The notes beneath the pieces are model-generated. The model searched no databases. It saw only the letters and a list, made by a program, of their open reading frames with translations, and had not been told where the DNA came from. A stretch of DNA of 64,000 nucleotides from assembly GCA_038117205.1 (NCBI GenBank), contig JAYOFL010000009.1:11079-75078 (forward strand). The letters are read 5' to 3'. How positions within the stretch are numbered: the first letter of the stretch is position 1; each line of letters opens with the position of its first letter. Positions 52,565 through 61,935 of the stretch are shown piece by piece. The stretch comes from JAQBZY01 sp038117205. Its GTDB lineage: Bacteria > Pseudomonadota > Alphaproteobacteria > Rhodospirillales > Casp-alpha2. The position numbers and the translations under genes are program-made.

Positions 52565-53347
52565 ATGAACGCACCCTCTTCTCCCCACGTCGGATTGTTC
52601 GCCACCTGCCTCGTCGATCTGGTGCGCCCAGTCGTCGGCTTCGCCGCCGTCCGCCTGCTGGAAGACGCCGGTTGCCGTGTCAGCGTGCCGCCGTCGCAAA
52701 CGTGCTGCGGCCAGCCGGCCTATAATTCCGGCGACACGGCGGACAGCCAGGACATCGCCAAGCAGACCATCGAGACGTTCTCGGCGTTCGACTACGTGGT
52801 GGTACCGTCCGGTTCCTGCGGCGGCATGATCAAGCTGCACTATCCGGAAATGTTCGAGGGCGATCCGGTCTGGCATCCGAAGGCCGTGGCGCTGGCCGCC
52901 AAGACGCACGAGTTGCTGTCTTTCCTCGCCGATGTGCGCGGTTACAAGCCGACCGGCGTCGATTTTCCGGCAAAGGCCACCTATCACGATTCCTGCTCGT
53001 CGCTCCGGGAAATGCAGGTCAAGGCGCAGCCCCGCGATCTCTTGGGCGCGGTCGGCGGGCTCAGCGTCGCGGAAGGCAAGGAAGCGGAAACCTGCTGCGG
53101 CTTCGGCGGCCTCTTCTGCGTCAAGTATCCGGACATTTCCGAGCGCATGGTCGACGCCAAGATCGACGATATCGTCGCTACCGGCGCCGAAACGGTGCTC
53201 GCCGGCGACATGGGTTGCCTCATGAACATCGCCGGCCGCTTGCAGCGGCGCGGCCTGCCAGTCAAGGCCCGGCACACGGCGGAAGTCCTGGCCGGCATGG
53301 CGGGCGGTCCCGCCATCGGCGAGCCGGCGGACGGCGCGAAGGACTGA
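52565..53347 (+). CDS. lutA: lactate utilisation Fe-S protein LutA (CCG-domain)
   Basis: A 260-residue protein with two CCG domains: PPSQTCCGQPAYNSGD with PSGSCGGM, and YHDSCSSLREM with ETCCGFGGLFCVKYPDISE. It forms the lactate oxidation complex with LutB and LutC that makes pyruvate and feeds electrons to the chain. Three bases separate it from lutB. No lactate permease or regulator is next to it. Confidence 0.93.
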   Translation: MNAPSSPHVGLFATCLVDLVRPVVGFAAVRLLEDAGCRVSVPPSQTCCGQPAYNSGDTADSQDIAKQTIETFSAFDYVVVPSGSCGGMIKLHYPEMFEGDPVWHPKAVALAAKTHELLSFLADVRGYKPTGVDFPAKATYHDSCSSLREMQVKAQPRDLLGAVGGLSVAEGKEAETCCGFGGLFCVKYPDISERMVDAKIDDIVATGAETVLAGDMGCLMNIAGRLQRRGLPVKARHTAEVLAGMAGGPAIGEPADGAKD

Positions 53348-53350
53348 CGC

Positions 53351-54805
53351 ATGCATCCGACCTCGCCGCATTTCAAGGAAAACGCCCGCGCCGCCCTCGC
53401 CGACAAGCCGTTGCAGGCGGCGCTCGCCAAGCTCGCCGTCGGATTTCCGCAGCGCCGCCTAGAGGCCGCGTCGCGGCTGCCGGAATTCGAGGCGCTCCGC
53501 GACCAGGCCCGCGACATCAAGACGCACGTCCTGGAAAACCTCGACCGCTATCTGGAAATCTACGAGAGCAAGGTAAAGGAATCCGGCGGCCACGTGCACT
53601 GGGCGGAAACGGCCGAGGACGCCCGCGCCAAGATCCTGGAAATCTGCCGCAAGGCCGGGGCGCGCACCGTCACCAAGAGCAAGTCCATGATCGGCGAGGA
53701 AATCGCCATCAACGATTATCTCGAGAATAACGGCATCGAACCCGTCGAGACCGATCTCGGCGAATACATCATCCAGCTCCGCCGGGAACCGCCGAGCCAC
53801 ATCATCGCGCCGGCGATCCACCTGTCCCTCGATCAGGTGGCGGACACCTTCCTTGAAAAGCACGCCGATCTCGACCGGAACCGGGAATTGCACGAACCGC
53901 GCGCGCTGCTCGAGGAGGCGCGGGCCAAGCTGCGCGGCAAGTTCCTCGGCGCCGACGTCGGGCTCACCGGCGCCAACATGCTGATCGCCGAAACCGGCTC
54001 CAACGTGCTGGTGACGAACGAAGGCAACGCCGATCTCACCTACGGCCTGCCGCGGGTCCACATCGTGATCGCCAGCCTGGAAAAGATCGTGCCGACGCTG
54101 GAAGACGCGTCGACCATCCTCCGGGTGCTGGCGCGCTCCGCCACCGGCCAGGAAATGTCGGTCTACACGACATTCTGTACGGGACCGAAACGACCCAGCG
54201 ATCTAGACGGCCCGGAAGAATATCACGTGGTGCTGCTCGACAACGGCCGTTCCCGGATGATCGGCAGCGAATTTCACGAAATGCTCCGCTGCATCCGCTG
54301 CGGCGCGTGCCTCAACCACTGCCCGATCTACAAATCCGTCGGCGGCCACGCCTACGGCTGGGTCTATTCGGGTCCCATGGGCGCCGTGCTGATCCCCAAC
54401 CTGATCGGTATGGACGAGGCGGCGCACCTGCCGAACGCGTCGACCCTCTGCGGCAAATGCGAGAGCGTCTGTCCCATGCGCATTCCCCTCCCGACCATGC
54501 TCAGGCGATGGCGGCAGCGGCAGTACTCGGCCCGGCAGACGGGCACCTTCGCGAGGACGGCCCTCCGGCTCTGGGCCGGTCTCGCCAAGCGGCCGAAACT
54601 CTATCGCCTCGTCATGGGTCTCGGTGTCGCGGCGCTCGGCCAGTTGGGCGGCAAGGGTAGGTTCAAGAGTCTGCCCTTGGCCGGCGGCTGGACAGGCGTC
54701 CGCGACCTGGCGGCACCCACGGGCGACACGTTCCTGGCGCAGTACCACAAAGGCCCTCGTGGCGATCAAAGCGGTGATCTTATGCGCAAGGGATTTCGGT
54801 CATGA
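53351..54805 (+). CDS. lutB: lactate utilisation Fe-S protein LutB
   Basis: A 484-residue protein. DUF162-type N-terminal domain (GARTVTKSKSMIGEEIAINDYLEN; GLTGANMLIAETGSNVLVTNEGNADL), then a ferredoxin domain with two 4Fe-4S sets CIRCGACLNHCPIY and CGKCESVCPMRIPLP. C-terminal LutB domain follows. The stop overlaps the ATG of lutC. Confidence 0.95.
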   Translation: MHPTSPHFKENARAALADKPLQAALAKLAVGFPQRRLEAASRLPEFEALRDQARDIKTHVLENLDRYLEIYESKVKESGGHVHWAETAEDARAKILEICRKAGARTVTKSKSMIGEEIAINDYLENNGIEPVETDLGEYIIQLRREPPSHIIAPAIHLSLDQVADTFLEKHADLDRNRELHEPRALLEEARAKLRGKFLGADVGLTGANMLIAETGSNVLVTNEGNADLTYGLPRVHIVIASLEKIVPTLEDASTILRVLARSATGQEMSVYTTFCTGPKRPSDLDGPEEYHVVLLDNGRSRMIGSEFHEMLRCIRCGACLNHCPIYKSVGGHAYGWVYSGPMGAVLIPNLIGMDEAAHLPNASTLCGKCESVCPMRIPLPTMLRRWRQRQYSARQTGTFARTALRLWAGLAKRPKLYRLVMGLGVAALGQLGGKGRFKSLPLAGGWTGVRDLAAPTGDTFLAQYHKGPRGDQSGDLMRKGFRS

Positions 54806-55491
54806 GCACCGGTCGCGCTCAAATTCTTGATCGAATTCGCAAAGGTCTGGGCCGAAAGGCCGGAGACCCGACGAATCCCGCCCTTGACCGCATTCAAGCG
54901 CACCAAAAGAACCTTATCCCGAAGCGCGCTCAATTATCTCAAGATCAACGGATCGATCTTTTCATCAAGGAAGCGGAGCGGGTTAACGCGACGACGAGCC
55001 GCATATCTCGTTTCGATACCGTTCCTAGCGCCGTCGCCGACTACCTCCGCCGCCACAATCTGCCGGCCGTCGTCAAGATCGCGCCGGCCGACGACCTTCG
55101 GGCGCTTCCCTGGCAGGCCGGATCGGCGATCACGGTCTCGGATGGCCGCGGCGAGGCATCCGACGCCGTTTCCGTCGCCCTCGCATTCGCCGGCGTCGCC
55201 GAAACCGGCACGCTGGTCATGGCGTCGAGCCCGGAAAGCCCGACGACCCTCAATTTCCTGCCGCTGGACCACGTCGTGGTGGTCCGCGCCGCCGATATCG
55301 CCGGCGATTACGAGACGGTTTGGGAGCAATTGCGGGCCCGTGCCGCCAAGGCCGGAACCGACGTCATGCCGCGGGCCGTCAATTTCATCACCGGACCGTC
55401 CCGGACGGCCGATATCGAGCAGACCCTGTTGCTCGGCGCGCACGGGCCGCAGCGCCTGCACATCGTGATCGTCGATGAGCCGCCGGCCTAG
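54802..55491 (+). CDS. lutC: lactate utilisation protein LutC
   Basis: A 229-residue DUF162 protein, third member of the LutABC complex. It has SVALAFAGVAETGTLVMASSPESPTTLNFLPLDHVVVV and FITGPSRTADIEQTLLLGAHGPQRLHIVIVDE, the family C-terminus. It begins inside the lutB stop and overlaps the Smr gene by 17 bases. Confidence 0.95.
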   Translation: MSTGRAQILDRIRKGLGRKAGDPTNPALDRIQAHQKNLIPKRAQLSQDQRIDLFIKEAERVNATTSRISRFDTVPSAVADYLRRHNLPAVVKIAPADDLRALPWQAGSAITVSDGRGEASDAVSVALAFAGVAETGTLVMASSPESPTTLNFLPLDHVVVVRAADIAGDYETVWEQLRARAAKAGTDVMPRAVNFITGPSRTADIEQTLLLGAHGPQRLHIVIVDEPPA

Positions 55492-56107
55492 GACACCCGG
55501 TGGCGGGCCGTCCGAGGCGCCCGCCGACATGCCGCGCGGCCGCCGCCTGAGCCCGGAAGAACAACGTCTTTGGCGGCACGTGACGAAGGACGTGGCGCGG
55601 CCGGAACGCCGTCCCACACCCCCGCCGCCGGTCCCGGAAGCGCCGGCGGATAATTCGCCCAAAACTTCAACGCAGACCCGCAATACGCGGAAATATCATC
55701 ATGTTCCGCTGCCGTTGCCGACGGTGCCGCCGCCACCCGAGGCGCTCCGGCACGGTACGGCGCCCGGCCTCGACCGGCGCACGGCTAGGCGCATGAAGCG
55801 CGGCAAGCTCGACATCGACGACACGCTCGATCTGCACGGACACACGCAAACCCAGGCGCACCGCGCTCTTCTGCGCTTTCTCGAAGGGGCGCACCGGAGT
55901 CATTTGAAAAGCGTGTTGGTCATCACCGGCAAGGGCAACCGGGCCGAGGGGGGCGCCGGCGTGTTGCAGGAGTCCGTGCCGCGCTGGCTTAATGAAAACC
56001 CTGCCCACCAATGGGTTAACGCCTTTTCTTACGCCAATATCAGAGATGGCGGCACGGGCGCCCTCTACATCCTCATGAAGCGGCCCAAGCCGCCCCGGGG
56101 CGCGTGA
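55475..56107 (+). CDS. Smr domain protein
   Basis: A 210-residue protein. A Pro/Arg-rich N-terminal half without clear fold (residues 1-115) precedes a Smr domain (about 120-205) with IDDTLDLHGHTQTQAHRALLRFL and VLVITGKGNRAEGGAGVL. Stand-alone Smr proteins may nick or cleave nucleic acid at junctions or on stalled ribosomes; role here unknown. Its ATG lies within the 3' end of lutC. Confidence 0.9.
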   Translation: MSRRPRTPGGGPSEAPADMPRGRRLSPEEQRLWRHVTKDVARPERRPTPPPPVPEAPADNSPKTSTQTRNTRKYHHVPLPLPTVPPPPEALRHGTAPGLDRRTARRMKRGKLDIDDTLDLHGHTQTQAHRALLRFLEGAHRSHLKSVLVITGKGNRAEGGAGVLQESVPRWLNENPAHQWVNAFSYANIRDGGTGALYILMKRPKPPRGA

Positions 56108-56154
56108 TCGCAACTGCAAGATTATCTTAAGCTAAAGGGGCTTAGGATGCGTTC

Positions 56155-56538
56155 ATGACACCGTTCGGTACCAAGGTCCGGGAGCACCGCGCGGCGCGCG
56201 GCATCACCCTCAAGCAAATGGCGAAGGACCTCGGTGTTTCGTCGGCCTATTTCTCCGCTCTCGAGCACGGGCACCGGGGCCGGCCCAGTTCCGGACTGGT
56301 AGCGCAGCTGTGCGGTTATTTCGACCTGATGTGGGACGAGGCGGAGGAGTTGAAGCGCCTCGCCGAGCTGTCGCACCCGCGCGCCGTGGTCGATACCTCC
56401 GGTCTCAGCCCGAAGGCGACGGAGCTCGCCAACCTGCTCTCGGAAACAATCCGCGATCTCGACGAGGAAACCCTCGACTGGGTGATCGCCGAGATCCGCA
56501 TGCGCATCGGCAATCCGCCTGGCGGCCCGACGCACTGA
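56155..56538 (+). CDS. XRE-type helix-turn-helix regulator
   Basis: A 127-residue small regulator with an N-terminal XRE HTH (TPFGTKVREHRAARGITLKQMAKDLGVSSAYFSALEHGHRGRPSSGLVAQLCGYFDL) and a short acidic helical C-terminal part. No toxin or enzyme gene partners it. Target unknown. Between it and hslU lie repeats only. Confidence 0.88.
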   Translation: MTPFGTKVREHRAARGITLKQMAKDLGVSSAYFSALEHGHRGRPSSGLVAQLCGYFDLMWDEAEELKRLAELSHPRAVVDTSGLSPKATELANLLSETIRDLDEETLDWVIAEIRMRIGNPPGGPTH

Positions 56539-56554
56539 CGTCCGGGCGCCCGGG

Positions 56555-56684
56555 CACCTGGCGTGACGCAATCAGTGGACCCCGGGACGAGCCCGGGGTC
56601 CGCAATTTGAGCGGGGGTCATATTGAGTGCGTGGAATCCGGCCAGTGGAACACCAACTTGCGCTCCGCGCCACCTGGCGTGACG
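56555..56684. repeat. 14-bp direct repeat enclosing a palindromic element
   Basis: CACCTGGCGTGACG occurs at 56555-56568 and again at 56671-56684. Between them is the perfect hairpin GGACCCCGGG-N5-CCCGGGGTCC (56577-56601). Its arms are shared with the inverted repeat at 62679, so this is a dispersed repeat family, with the 14-mer flanking it like a duplication. Confidence 0.7.
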
Positions 56685-56705
56685 GGCGGCCGGATCAAAG
56701 CCGGA

Positions 56706-58016
56706 TCACAGGATGAACTTCGATAGATCCGCGTTCTTCGCCAGGACGCCCACCTTCTCGCGCACGTAGGCGGCGTCGACGGAAACCGTCTCGCCGCTCT
56801 TTTCCGGCGCGGCGAAGCTGATTTCCTCCAGAAGCTTCTCCATCACCGTGTGCAGGCGGCGCGCGCCGATGTTCTCGACGCCCTGGTTGATCTCGGCCGC
56901 CAGATCGGCGATCTCACCGATCGCCTCGTCGGCGATTTCCAGCGTCACGCTCTCGGTCGCCATCAGGGCCTTGTACTGCTTCACCAGGCTCGCTTCCGGC
57001 TCCGTCAGGATGCGGACGAAGTCGTCCCGCGTCAGCGCGTTCAACTCGACCCGGATCGGCAGCCGGCCCTGCAATTCCGGCAGCATGTCGGCGGGCTTGG
57101 CGATATGAAACGCGCCCGACGCGATGAACAGGATATGGTCGGTCTTAACCGAGCCATGCTTGGTGGCGACGGTGGTGCCCTCGATCAGCGGCAGCAGGTC
57201 CCGCTGCACGCCTTCCCGGCTGATGTCGGCGCCCTGGCGCTCCGAGCGGGCCGTGATCTTGTCGATCTCGTCCAGGAACACGATGCCGTTGTTCTCGACC
57301 GCCGAAATGGCGTCCTTCAGGACGCTTTCCTCGTCCAGGAGCTTGTCGGCCTCGTCACGCAATAGAACCTCGTGCGACTGCGCGACGGTCATCTTCCGCT
57401 TCTTGGTCGGCTGGCCGAAGGCCTTCCCCATGATGTCGTTGAGGTTGATCATGCCCATTTGGGCACCCGGCATGCCGGGAATGTCGAAGGTCGGCAGGCC
57501 GCCGCCGGCGGAATCCCGCAGCGTCAGCTCCACTTCCTTGTCGTCCAGCTCGCCGGCCCGCAACTTGGCGCGGAACTTTTCCCGCGTCTCCTTCGACGCG
57601 CCCTCGCCGACCAGCGCGTCGATGACCCGGTTCTCGGCGTTCATTTCCGACTGCGCCTGCACCTGGGCGCGGAGCTTTTCACGGCTCATGTGAATGGCGA
57701 TTTCCAGGAGATCGCGGACGATCTGCTCAACGTCGCGGCCGACGTAGCCCACTTCCGTGAACTTGGTGGCTTCCACCTTCAGGAACGGCGCGTCGGCGAG
57801 CTTGGCGAGGCGCCGGGCGATTTCCGTCTTGCCGACGCCGGTCGGGCCGATCATGAGGATGTTCTTCGGCAGAACCTCTTCCTTAAGATCGTCCGCTAAC
57901 TGTTGACGCCGCCAGCGATTTCTGAGCGCGATGGCGACCGCCTTCTTGGCGTCCTTATGGCCGACGATATAGCGGTCCAGTTCCGAGACGATCTCGCGGG
58001 GGGTGAAGCTTGTCAT
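56706..58016 (-). CDS. hslU: ATP-dependent protease ATPase subunit HslU
   Basis: A 436-residue AAA+ unfoldase (ClpY) feeding the HslV protease. Walker A GPTGVGKTEIARRLA, the pore motif region TKFTEVGYVGRD, Walker B NGIVFLDEIDKI and sensor region QRDLLPLIEGTTV. Ends KNADLSKFIL, the conserved tail that enters HslV. The ATG at 58016 overlaps the end of hslV by four bases. Confidence 0.97.
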   Translation of the reverse strand: MTSFTPREIVSELDRYIVGHKDAKKAVAIALRNRWRRQQLADDLKEEVLPKNILMIGPTGVGKTEIARRLAKLADAPFLKVEATKFTEVGYVGRDVEQIVRDLLEIAIHMSREKLRAQVQAQSEMNAENRVIDALVGEGASKETREKFRAKLRAGELDDKEVELTLRDSAGGGLPTFDIPGMPGAQMGMINLNDIMGKAFGQPTKKRKMTVAQSHEVLLRDEADKLLDEESVLKDAISAVENNGIVFLDEIDKITARSERQGADISREGVQRDLLPLIEGTTVATKHGSVKTDHILFIASGAFHIAKPADMLPELQGRLPIRVELNALTRDDFVRILTEPEASLVKQYKALMATESVTLEIADEAIGEIADLAAEINQGVENIGARRLHTVMEKLLEEISFAAPEKSGETVSVDAAYVREKVGVLAKNADLSKFIL

Positions 58017-58564
58017 AGGGTTTCCACGGTCACGTTGCCGTTGGTGTAGACGCAGATGTCGGCGGCGATGGCGAGCGCCTTCCGCGCGATCGCTTCCGCG
58101 TCCATGTCGTCGCGATCCAGCAGGGCGCGGGCCGCGGCGAGGGCGTAGTTGCCGCCGGACCCGATGCCGATCAGGCCGTCGGCGGGCTCCAGCACGTCGC
58201 CGTTACCGGTCAGGATCAACGAAACGTCCTTGTCGGCGACGGCCATCATGGCTTCCAGCCGGCGCAGATAGCGGTCCGTCCGCCAGTCCTTGGCCATTTC
58301 GACGGCGGCCCGCGTCAGCTGCCCCGGATACTGTTCCAGCTTGCCTTCCAGCCGTTCGAACAGCGTGAAGGCGTCGGCGGTGGCACCGGCGAACCCGGCG
58401 ATGACCGTATCGCCCGCCAGCCGGCGCACCTTGCGGGCGTTCGCCTTGACGACCGTGTCGCCGAGGCTCACCTGGCCGTCGCCGGCGATGACGACGCGGC
58501 CACCCTTGCGGACGGCGAGAATAGTCGTCCCGTGCCAGGAGGGAAGTCGGTTGCTGTCGCTCAT
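58013..58564 (-). CDS. hslV: ATP-dependent protease peptidase subunit HslV
   Basis: A 183-residue threonine protease (ClpQ). The catalytic Thr is Thr13 in HGTTILAVRKGG; the 12-residue leader is removed on maturation, as in other alphaproteobacterial HslV. GDGQVSLGDTVVKANARKVR and GSGGNYALAAARAL are typical. Upstream TTGACC (58645-58640) and CACATT (58622-58617) with a 17-bp spacer could be its promoter; the site also partly resembles heat-shock promoters. Divergent from hisB. Confidence 0.96.
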   Translation of the reverse strand: MSDSNRLPSWHGTTILAVRKGGRVVIAGDGQVSLGDTVVKANARKVRRLAGDTVIAGFAGATADAFTLFERLEGKLEQYPGQLTRAAVEMAKDWRTDRYLRRLEAMMAVADKDVSLILTGNGDVLEPADGLIGIGSGGNYALAAARALLDRDDMDAEAIARKALAIAADICVYTNGNVTVETL

Positions 58565-58759
58565 CACGAACCCCAGTTGAATGGCTGGATCATTGGCGTA
58601 CCTTGCCGGCGCACGCAATGTGGTCCGGTGATCCGGCCCGGTCAAGCAACGGGGCGGCAAAACCCTGTCCGAACGGCACCTTCTGTACTGGCGGCGGGCG
58701 CGCCTACCTGCTAGAAGGGCTCCGCGATTTCAAGGGGATACCGCCCAAGGAGAATTGCC

Positions 58760-59359
58760 ATGCGCAAGGCGAACGTCGAGCGCCGCACCAAGGAAACGGA
58801 GATTTCGGTCTCCCTCGATCTGGATGGCAGCGGCGTCTACAAGGTTTCGACCGGTATCGGCTTCCTCGATCACATGCTGGAGCAGCTTTCGCGGCACAGC
58901 CTGATCGACCTGACCGTGCAGGCGAAGGGCGATCTCCACATCGATTTCCACCACACGACCGAGGACACCGGCATCGCCATCGGCGAGGCGGTCTCAAAGG
59001 CGCTCGGCGAGCGCACCGGCATCACGCGCTACGGCAGCGCCCTCATCCCCATGGACGAGACGCTGAGCCGCGTCGCTCTCGACGTCTCGAACCGGCCATA
59101 CCTGATCTGGCGGGTCAATTTCTCGAAGCCGAAGCTCGGCGACATGGATACCGAACTCTTCAAGGAATGGTTTCAGGCCTTCGCGCAAGCCGCTGGAATC
59201 ACGCTGCATATTGAAAACCTCTACGGCGACAACAACCACCATATCGTGGAGTCATGCTACAAGGGGTTGGCGCGCGCGCTGCGTCAGGCGATCGAAATCG
59301 ATCCGCGCAAGGCCGACGCCGTTCCGTCGACCAAGGGCGTGCTCGGCGGCTCCCTCTAA
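58760..59359 (+). CDS. hisB: imidazoleglycerol-phosphate dehydratase
   Basis: A 199-residue manganese enzyme of histidine synthesis, without the phosphatase fusion of enterics. Metal-binding motifs are seen as GFLDHMLEQLSRHS, DFHHTTEDTGIAIGEA and ENLYGDNNHHIVESCYKGLARAL. AGGAG precedes the ATG. First gene of the his run, which continues with no strong gap to hisE. Confidence 0.97.
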   Translation: MRKANVERRTKETEISVSLDLDGSGVYKVSTGIGFLDHMLEQLSRHSLIDLTVQAKGDLHIDFHHTTEDTGIAIGEAVSKALGERTGITRYGSALIPMDETLSRVALDVSNRPYLIWRVNFSKPKLGDMDTELFKEWFQAFAQAAGITLHIENLYGDNNHHIVESCYKGLARALRQAIEIDPRKADAVPSTKGVLGGSL

Positions 59360-59375
59360 CGAAAGCCGTCGCACC

Positions 59376-59780
59376 ATGCGCCTCTATTCCGTGCACCTCC
59401 GCCAGAACGGATTGCGCCCGGAGCGGGACCTCGTCCTCGTCAAGGAAGGGTTCTCCTGGCCGGCGTTCCTGTTCACGTTCCTCTGGGCGCTCGTACACCG
59501 GATGTGGCTGCCGGCGGCCGGGTTCTTCGCCGCCGTCGCGCTCGCCGGTCTCGCCGCCGCCGCTTTCCTCCGGGACGAGACCCTCGAGGGCATCGTCACC
59601 TTCGCCGTGGCCGCCGCCGTCGGTTTCGTCGCCGCCGACGTCAGGCGCTGGTGGCTGGACCGAAAGGGCTTCGACGAAGTGGCGCTGGTGGTCGGCCGCG
59701 ACGAGGACGAGGCGCTCCGGCGCTTCCTCGACGAAGCGGACGTGACGCCCGCCGGCATCTTCGCCGGAGGGCCCGCCTGA
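59376..59780 (+). CDS. DUF2628 membrane protein inside the his operon
   Basis: A 134-residue protein with MRLYSVHLRQNGLRPERDLVLVKEGFSWPAFLFTFLWALVHRMW, the DUF2628 start, and two or three membrane helices. Function unknown; its place between hisB and hisH is typical of alphaproteobacteria. The stop shares its A with the ATG of hisH (TGATG). Confidence 0.87.
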   Translation: MRLYSVHLRQNGLRPERDLVLVKEGFSWPAFLFTFLWALVHRMWLPAAGFFAAVALAGLAAAAFLRDETLEGIVTFAVAAAVGFVAADVRRWWLDRKGFDEVALVVGRDEDEALRRFLDEADVTPAGIFAGGPA

Positions 59781-60421
59781 TGAGCGTCGCCATCGTCGAT
59801 TACGGTTCCGGCAACCTCCGTTCCGCCGCCAAGGCGTTCGAGCGGGCGGCCCGCGAGGCCGGCCTCGCCGTCGACATCCAGGTCACGTCCGATCCCGAAA
59901 CGGTCCGCCGCGCCGAACGGATCGTGCTGCCCGGCGTCGGCGCCTTCGGCGATTGCCGGCGCGGCCTCGACGCCGTCGCCGGCATGGTCGATGCGCTCCG
60001 GGAACGGGTCGAGGGGGCCGGCGTGCCGTTCCTCGGCATCTGCGTCGGCATGCAGCTGATGGCGGCGCGCGGGCTCGAGCACGGCACGCACCAAGGGCTC
60101 GGCTGGATCGACGGCGACGTGGTCCGGATCACGCCTTCAGATTCCACTTTAAAAATCCCACATATGGGATGGAATAACTTGCACTTGACCAATACTTCTC
60201 ACCCGATACTTGAAGGCATCGCCGAGGCCGCGCACGTCTATTTCGTGCACTCCTACCATCTCGCGGCGCCGGTCGGACAGGTGCTGGCGACGACGGATTA
60301 CGGCGGCGCCGTGACCGCCGTCGTCGGCCGCGACAACATGGTCGGCACGCAATTCCATCCGGAAAAGAGCCAGGCGGCCGGGCTCCGCCTGATCGGCAAC
60401 TTCCTCGGGTGGCGGCCATGA
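59780..60421 (+). CDS. hisH: imidazole glycerol phosphate synthase, glutamine amidotransferase subunit HisH
   Basis: A 213-residue class I amidotransferase giving ammonia to HisF. Starts SVAIVDYGSGNLRS; catalytic Cys88 in FLGICVGMQLM and the His-Glu pair in GTQFHPEKSQ. Around 60140-60210 a short run is AT-richer than the rest of the gene. Overlaps hisA (ATGA). Confidence 0.96.
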   Translation: MSVAIVDYGSGNLRSAAKAFERAAREAGLAVDIQVTSDPETVRRAERIVLPGVGAFGDCRRGLDAVAGMVDALRERVEGAGVPFLGICVGMQLMAARGLEHGTHQGLGWIDGDVVRITPSDSTLKIPHMGWNNLHLTNTSHPILEGIAEAAHVYFVHSYHLAAPVGQVLATTDYGGAVTAVVGRDNMVGTQFHPEKSQAAGLRLIGNFLGWRP

Positions 60422-61164
60422 TCTTCTTCCCGGCCATCGACCTGAAGGGCGGCCAGTGCGTGCGACTCGTGCACGGCGACATGGACCGCGCCACCGTCTT
60501 CAACGACGACCCGGCGGCACAGGCGGCGAGTTTCGCCGCCGCCGGCTGCGCCTGGCTGCACATGGTGGATTTGGACGGCGCATTCGCCGGCAAGCCGGCA
60601 AACGCCGAGGCCGTAACGGCGGTGCTGGAAAACGTCTCGATCAAAGTGCAGTTGGGCGGCGGCATCCGCGACATGAAGACGATCGAGGGTTGGCTCGGGC
60701 GCGGCGTCACGCGGGTCATCCTCGGCACCGTCGCGGTGCGCGACCCAGACCTGGTGCGCGCCGCCTGCAAGGCGTTCCCGGGACGCGTCGCCCTCGGCAT
60801 CGATTCCCGCCAGGGCCGCGTCGCCGTCGCCGGCTGGGCCGAGGAAACGGAAATCGACACGGTCGATCTCGCCAAGCGGTTCGAGGACGCCGGCGCCGCC
60901 GCATTGATCTTCACCGACATCGGCCGCGACGGCGCCATGCAGGGACCGAACCTGGATGCGACGCTGGACCTCGCCGACGCCGTCTCCATTCCGGTGATCC
61001 TGTCCGGCGGCGTTTCCTCCATGGACGATCTGCGCCAGGCGGCGACGCGGGGACGCGGAAAGCTCGCCGGCGTCATTTCGGGCCGCGCCGTCTATGACGG
61101 CCGCATCGACCCGAAGGCGGCGGTCGCGTTGCTGGCCGAGCTCGAGGGAGCCGGCGCATGCTGA
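60418..61164 (+). CDS. hisA: ProFAR isomerase HisA
   Basis: A 248-residue TIM-barrel isomerase of histidine synthesis. MIFFPAIDLKGGQCVRLVHGD gives Asp8 and the phosphate-binding turn; FTDIGRDGAMQGPNLDATLDLA holds the second catalytic Asp. The ATG at 60418 is preferred over one three codons upstream. Overlaps hisF by seven bases. Confidence 0.96.
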   Translation: MIFFPAIDLKGGQCVRLVHGDMDRATVFNDDPAAQAASFAAAGCAWLHMVDLDGAFAGKPANAEAVTAVLENVSIKVQLGGGIRDMKTIEGWLGRGVTRVILGTVAVRDPDLVRAACKAFPGRVALGIDSRQGRVAVAGWAEETEIDTVDLAKRFEDAGAAALIFTDIGRDGAMQGPNLDATLDLADAVSIPVILSGGVSSMDDLRQAATRGRGKLAGVISGRAVYDGRIDPKAAVALLAELEGAGAC

Positions 61165-61919
61165 AGGTCCGCATCATTCCCTGCCTCGACGTCGACCGCG
61201 GCCGCGTCGTCAAGGGCGTCAACTTCGTCGATCTGGTGGACGCCGGCGATCCGGTCGAGCAGGCCAAGCTCTATGACGCCGCCGGCGCCGACGAGCTCTG
61301 CTTCCTCGACATTACCGCCAGCCACGAGAACCGGGAAACCATCTACGACGTGGTGCGCCAGACCGCCGAACAATGCTTCATGCCGCTGACGGTCGGCGGC
61401 GGCGTGCGCACGACGGAAGACATCCGGAAGCTTTTGCTCGCCGGCACCGACAAGGTCTCCATCAACACAGCCGCCGTGCACAACCCGGACTTCGTGCGGG
61501 AAGCGGCGGAGAAATTCGGCAACCAGTGCATCGTCGTCGCCATCGACGCCAAGACCGTGGCGCCCGGCAAGTACGAGATCTTCACGCACGGCGGCCGCAA
61601 GCCGACCGGCATCGACGCCGTCGAATGGGCGAAGCGCATGGAAAGTCTGGGCGCCGGGGAAATCCTGCTGACCTCCATGGACCGGGACGGCACCAAGATC
61701 GGCTTCGATCTGCCGATGACCCGCGCCGTGGCGGACGCCGTCGGCATTCCGCTGATCGCATCGGGCGGCGTCGGCACCCTCGATCATCTGGTCGAAGGCG
61801 TCACCGAGGGGCATGCGTCGGCCGTTCTCGCCGCCTCGATTTTCCACTTCGGAACCTATACCATCGGCGAGGCGAAGGCGCACATGGCGGCCAAGGGCGT
61901 GCCGATGCGTCTCGACTGA
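61158..61919 (+). CDS. hisF: imidazole glycerol phosphate synthase cyclase subunit HisF
   Basis: A 253-residue TIM-barrel partner of HisH. Catalytic Asp11 in IIPCLDVDRGRVVKGVNF and the second Asp in LLTSMDRDGTKIGFDLP; the phosphate loops VGGGVRT and ASGGVGTLDHL are intact. Standard length. Confidence 0.97.
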   Translation: MLKVRIIPCLDVDRGRVVKGVNFVDLVDAGDPVEQAKLYDAAGADELCFLDITASHENRETIYDVVRQTAEQCFMPLTVGGGVRTTEDIRKLLLAGTDKVSINTAAVHNPDFVREAAEKFGNQCIVVAIDAKTVAPGKYEIFTHGGRKPTGIDAVEWAKRMESLGAGEILLTSMDRDGTKIGFDLPMTRAVADAVGIPLIASGGVGTLDHLVEGVTEGHASAVLAASIFHFGTYTIGEAKAHMAAKGVPMRLD

Positions 61920-61935
61920 CGGGGATGCGGCGGTC

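Noticed and set aside
58616..58646. Heat-shock (sigma-32) promoter of hslVU
   Set aside because: CTTGAC and CCACATTG are present but the spacing and the -10 element fit poorly; a sigma-70 reading is equally good, so it is only mentioned under hslV.
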